Assembly (NCBI RefSeq): GCF_020911885.1
Contig: NZ_CP087132.1
Coordinates: 62,001 to 126,000 of the forward strand
Length of the DNA stretch: 64,000 nt
Direction: 5' to 3'
DNA from: Flavobacterium acetivorans
GTDB lineage: Bacteria; Bacteroidota; Bacteroidia; Flavobacteriales; Flavobacteriaceae
Below are positions 62,638 to 64,000 of this stretch, in pieces. Numbering within the stretch: position 1 is the stretch's first letter; every line of letters starts with the position of its first letter. Below the pieces are notes generated by a model. It saw only the letters and a list, made by a program, of their open reading frames with translations. It made no database searches and had not been told where the DNA came from. The position numbers were made by a program, and so were the translations under genes.

Positions 62638-64000
62638 TTATTTGCTCAAATACATTTTTCTTCTAGAGTACAATTCGTAGAATTGGTCGTCTTTCAAGTC
62701 ATCAATAAACAAGATGCTTTCTCCGGTTGATTTCATTTCAGGTCCTAATGCTTTGTTTACATTTTGGAATTTACTGAAAGAGAAAACCGGTTGCTTGATT
62801 GCATATCCTTTCAACTGTGGGTTAAAAGTAAAATCGGTTACTTTATTGTGACCTAACATCACTTTAGTAGCATAATTCACATAAGGCTCTCCGTATGCTT
62901 TTGCAATAAACGGCACCGTACGAGACGCTCTAGGATTGGCCTCGATAATGTAAACCGTATCATCTTTTATAGCAAACTGAATGTTGATTAAACCTACCGT
63001 TTTTAAAGCTTTAGCAATTTTTACGGTGTGGTCTTTTATTTGTTGCATTACAAATTCTCCTAAGTTAAAAGGAGGCAAAGTAGCATTACTATCTCCAGAG
63101 TGCACTCCGCAAGGTTCGATATGCTCCATAATTCCAATGATGTACACATTTCCATCAGCATCACAAATTGCATCGGCTTCCGCTTCAATCGCTCCAGCCA
63201 AATAATGGTCTAAAAGCAATTTATTACCCGGAATTGTTTTCAATAAATTGATTACATGCTCCTCTAATTCTTTTTTGTTGATTACGATTTTCATTCCCTG
63301 ACCTCCTAATACATAAGAAGGACGAATCAATAAAGGAAAATCTAAAGTATCCGCTAAGGCAGAAGCTTCATCTGCTGTTTCAGCAATTCCAAATCTTGGG
63401 AAAGGAATATTAAGTTCTGTCAGCAATTCAGAGAAGCGTCCTCTGTCTTCAGCTAAGTCAAGTGCATCAAAACTAGTTCCGATGATTTTTACTCCGTATT
63501 TAGACAGTTTTTCAGCCAATTTCAAGGCAGTTTGTCCACCCAACTGTACGATAACTCCTTCTGGTTTTTCGTGTTGGATAATATCGTAAATATGCTCCCA
63601 GAATACCGGCTCGAAATACAATTTATCCGCTGTATCAAAATCAGTCGAAACCGTTTCAGGATTACAGTTGATCATGATCGTTTCATAACCGCATTCTTTC
63701 GCTGCCAAAACTCCGTGAACGCAAGAATAATCAAATTCGATTCCTTGTCCAATTCGGTTTGGACCTGATCCAAGAACGATTATTTTCTTTTTATCAGTTA
63801 CAACACTTTCGTTATCTACATAACGCTCGCCGTTTGCTTTCTCGATTTCGGCCTCAAAAGTAGAGTAGTAATATGGCGTTTTTGCTTTAAACTCAGCAGC
63901 ACAAGTATCAACCAGTTTAAACACACGGTTGATGTTCTTATCCATACGCAAAGCATGCACTTCACTTTCCAGACAGTTCATCATGTGAGCGATTTGTCTG
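62638..64000 (-). CDS. carB: carbamoyl-phosphate synthase large subunit, 3' part
   Basis: The C-terminal 454 residues are visible; the start lies outside the window. The end of the first carbamate half and the whole second ATP-grasp unit are seen: GSGPNRIGQGIEFDYSCVHG, NCNPETVSTDFD, QLGGQTALKLAEKL, SYVLGGQGMKIVI, and EANPRASRTVPFIAKA. The protein stops (SRRKMYLSK) right after the second ATP-grasp domain, without the MGS-type allosteric domain that E. coli CarB carries. Absence of the MGS domain implies a different or lost allosteric control by UMP/ornithine. The frame is continuous to base 64000. Confidence 0.93.
   Translation of the reverse strand, partial: RQIAHMMNCLESEVHALRMDKNINRVFKLVDTCAAEFKAKTPYYYSTFEAEIEKANGERYVDNESVVTDKKKIIVLGSGPNRIGQGIEFDYSCVHGVLAAKECGYETIMINCNPETVSTDFDTADKLYFEPVFWEHIYDIIQHEKPEGVIVQLGGQTALKLAEKLSKYGVKIIGTSFDALDLAEDRGRFSELLTELNIPFPRFGIAETADEASALADTLDFPLLIRPSYVLGGQGMKIVINKKELEEHVINLLKTIPGNKLLLDHYLAGAIEAEADAICDADGNVYIIGIMEHIEPCGVHSGDSNATLPPFNLGEFVMQQIKDHTVKIAKALKTVGLINIQFAIKDDTVYIIEANPRASRTVPFIAKAYGEPYVNYATKVMLGHNKVTDFTFNPQLKGYAIKQPVFSFSKFQNVNKALGPEMKSTGESILFIDDLKDDQFYELYSRRKMYLSK

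Overview
The window is low-GC DNA from a member of the Bacteroidota, most likely Flavobacteriaceae and probably Flavobacterium. Three things point there: repeated ECF sigma / FecR / SusC-SusD modules, promoters that fit the Bacteroidota form TTTG-N19-TAnnTTTG rather than -35/-10 boxes, and few Shine-Dalgarno sequences. No rRNA or tRNA gene was seen. All identifications come from reading the sequence and translations; no database search was run.

Layout. 1-7,270 (minus strand): a glycan-uptake locus with an ECF sigma factor, a FecR anti-sigma factor, a SusC receptor cut by the left edge, and a large secreted GH2 beta-galactosidase. The sigma and beta-galactosidase promoters share a 16-bp motif at the same spacing. 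7,613-21,073 (minus): a second ECF sigma-FecR-SusC-SusD locus followed by a TlpA-like thioredoxin lipoprotein or exported protein, an M16 zinc protease and DsbD. A short plus-strand RNA candidate with promoter and terminator lies antisense to the leader of each susC. 21,412-25,539: an MFS transporter, a Crp/Fnr regulator, and an ECF sigma factor with a small membrane protein and two DUF4252 proteins. 25,620-27,759 (plus): an S41 protease and a muramoyl amidase.

27,882-38,784 is a vitamin B12 region: BtuG-like lipoprotein, BtuB receptor under a cobalamin riboswitch, CobC, CobS, a fused BluB-CobT, CobU, and the BtuF, BtuC and BtuD importer. A GxxExxY gene and an inverted repeat interrupt the importer. 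It supports capture of corrinoids and rebuilding of the lower nucleotide loop, not de novo synthesis.

38,785-44,822 holds housekeeping genes and the most unusual material: wreckage of a type II-C CRISPR-Cas locus. A complete-looking tracrRNA gene with promoter and terminator is left beside the first codons of cas9, which run directly into one CRISPR repeat that matches the tracrRNA anti-repeat. A probable cas1 start and a RAYT (REP-associated transposase) with its palindromes lie beside it.

44,933-48,446 holds RmuC, a thioesterase, a YceI-like protein and an epimerase. 48,564-60,849 is a light-response island: TetR-like regulator, UbiB-like kinase, DUF2256, cryptochrome/photolyase, TIGR03643, two SDR proteins and FolE on plus; a second photolyase, an SRPBCC protein, the carotenoid genes crtZ, crtB and crtI, and a MerR/B12-binding regulator with the CarH ligand motif on minus. 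Because CarH-type regulators use adenosylcobalamin as the light sensor, the B12 genes and the light island may be functionally linked. The window ends with a phosphoribosyltransferase / hydrolase pair and the 3' part of carB.
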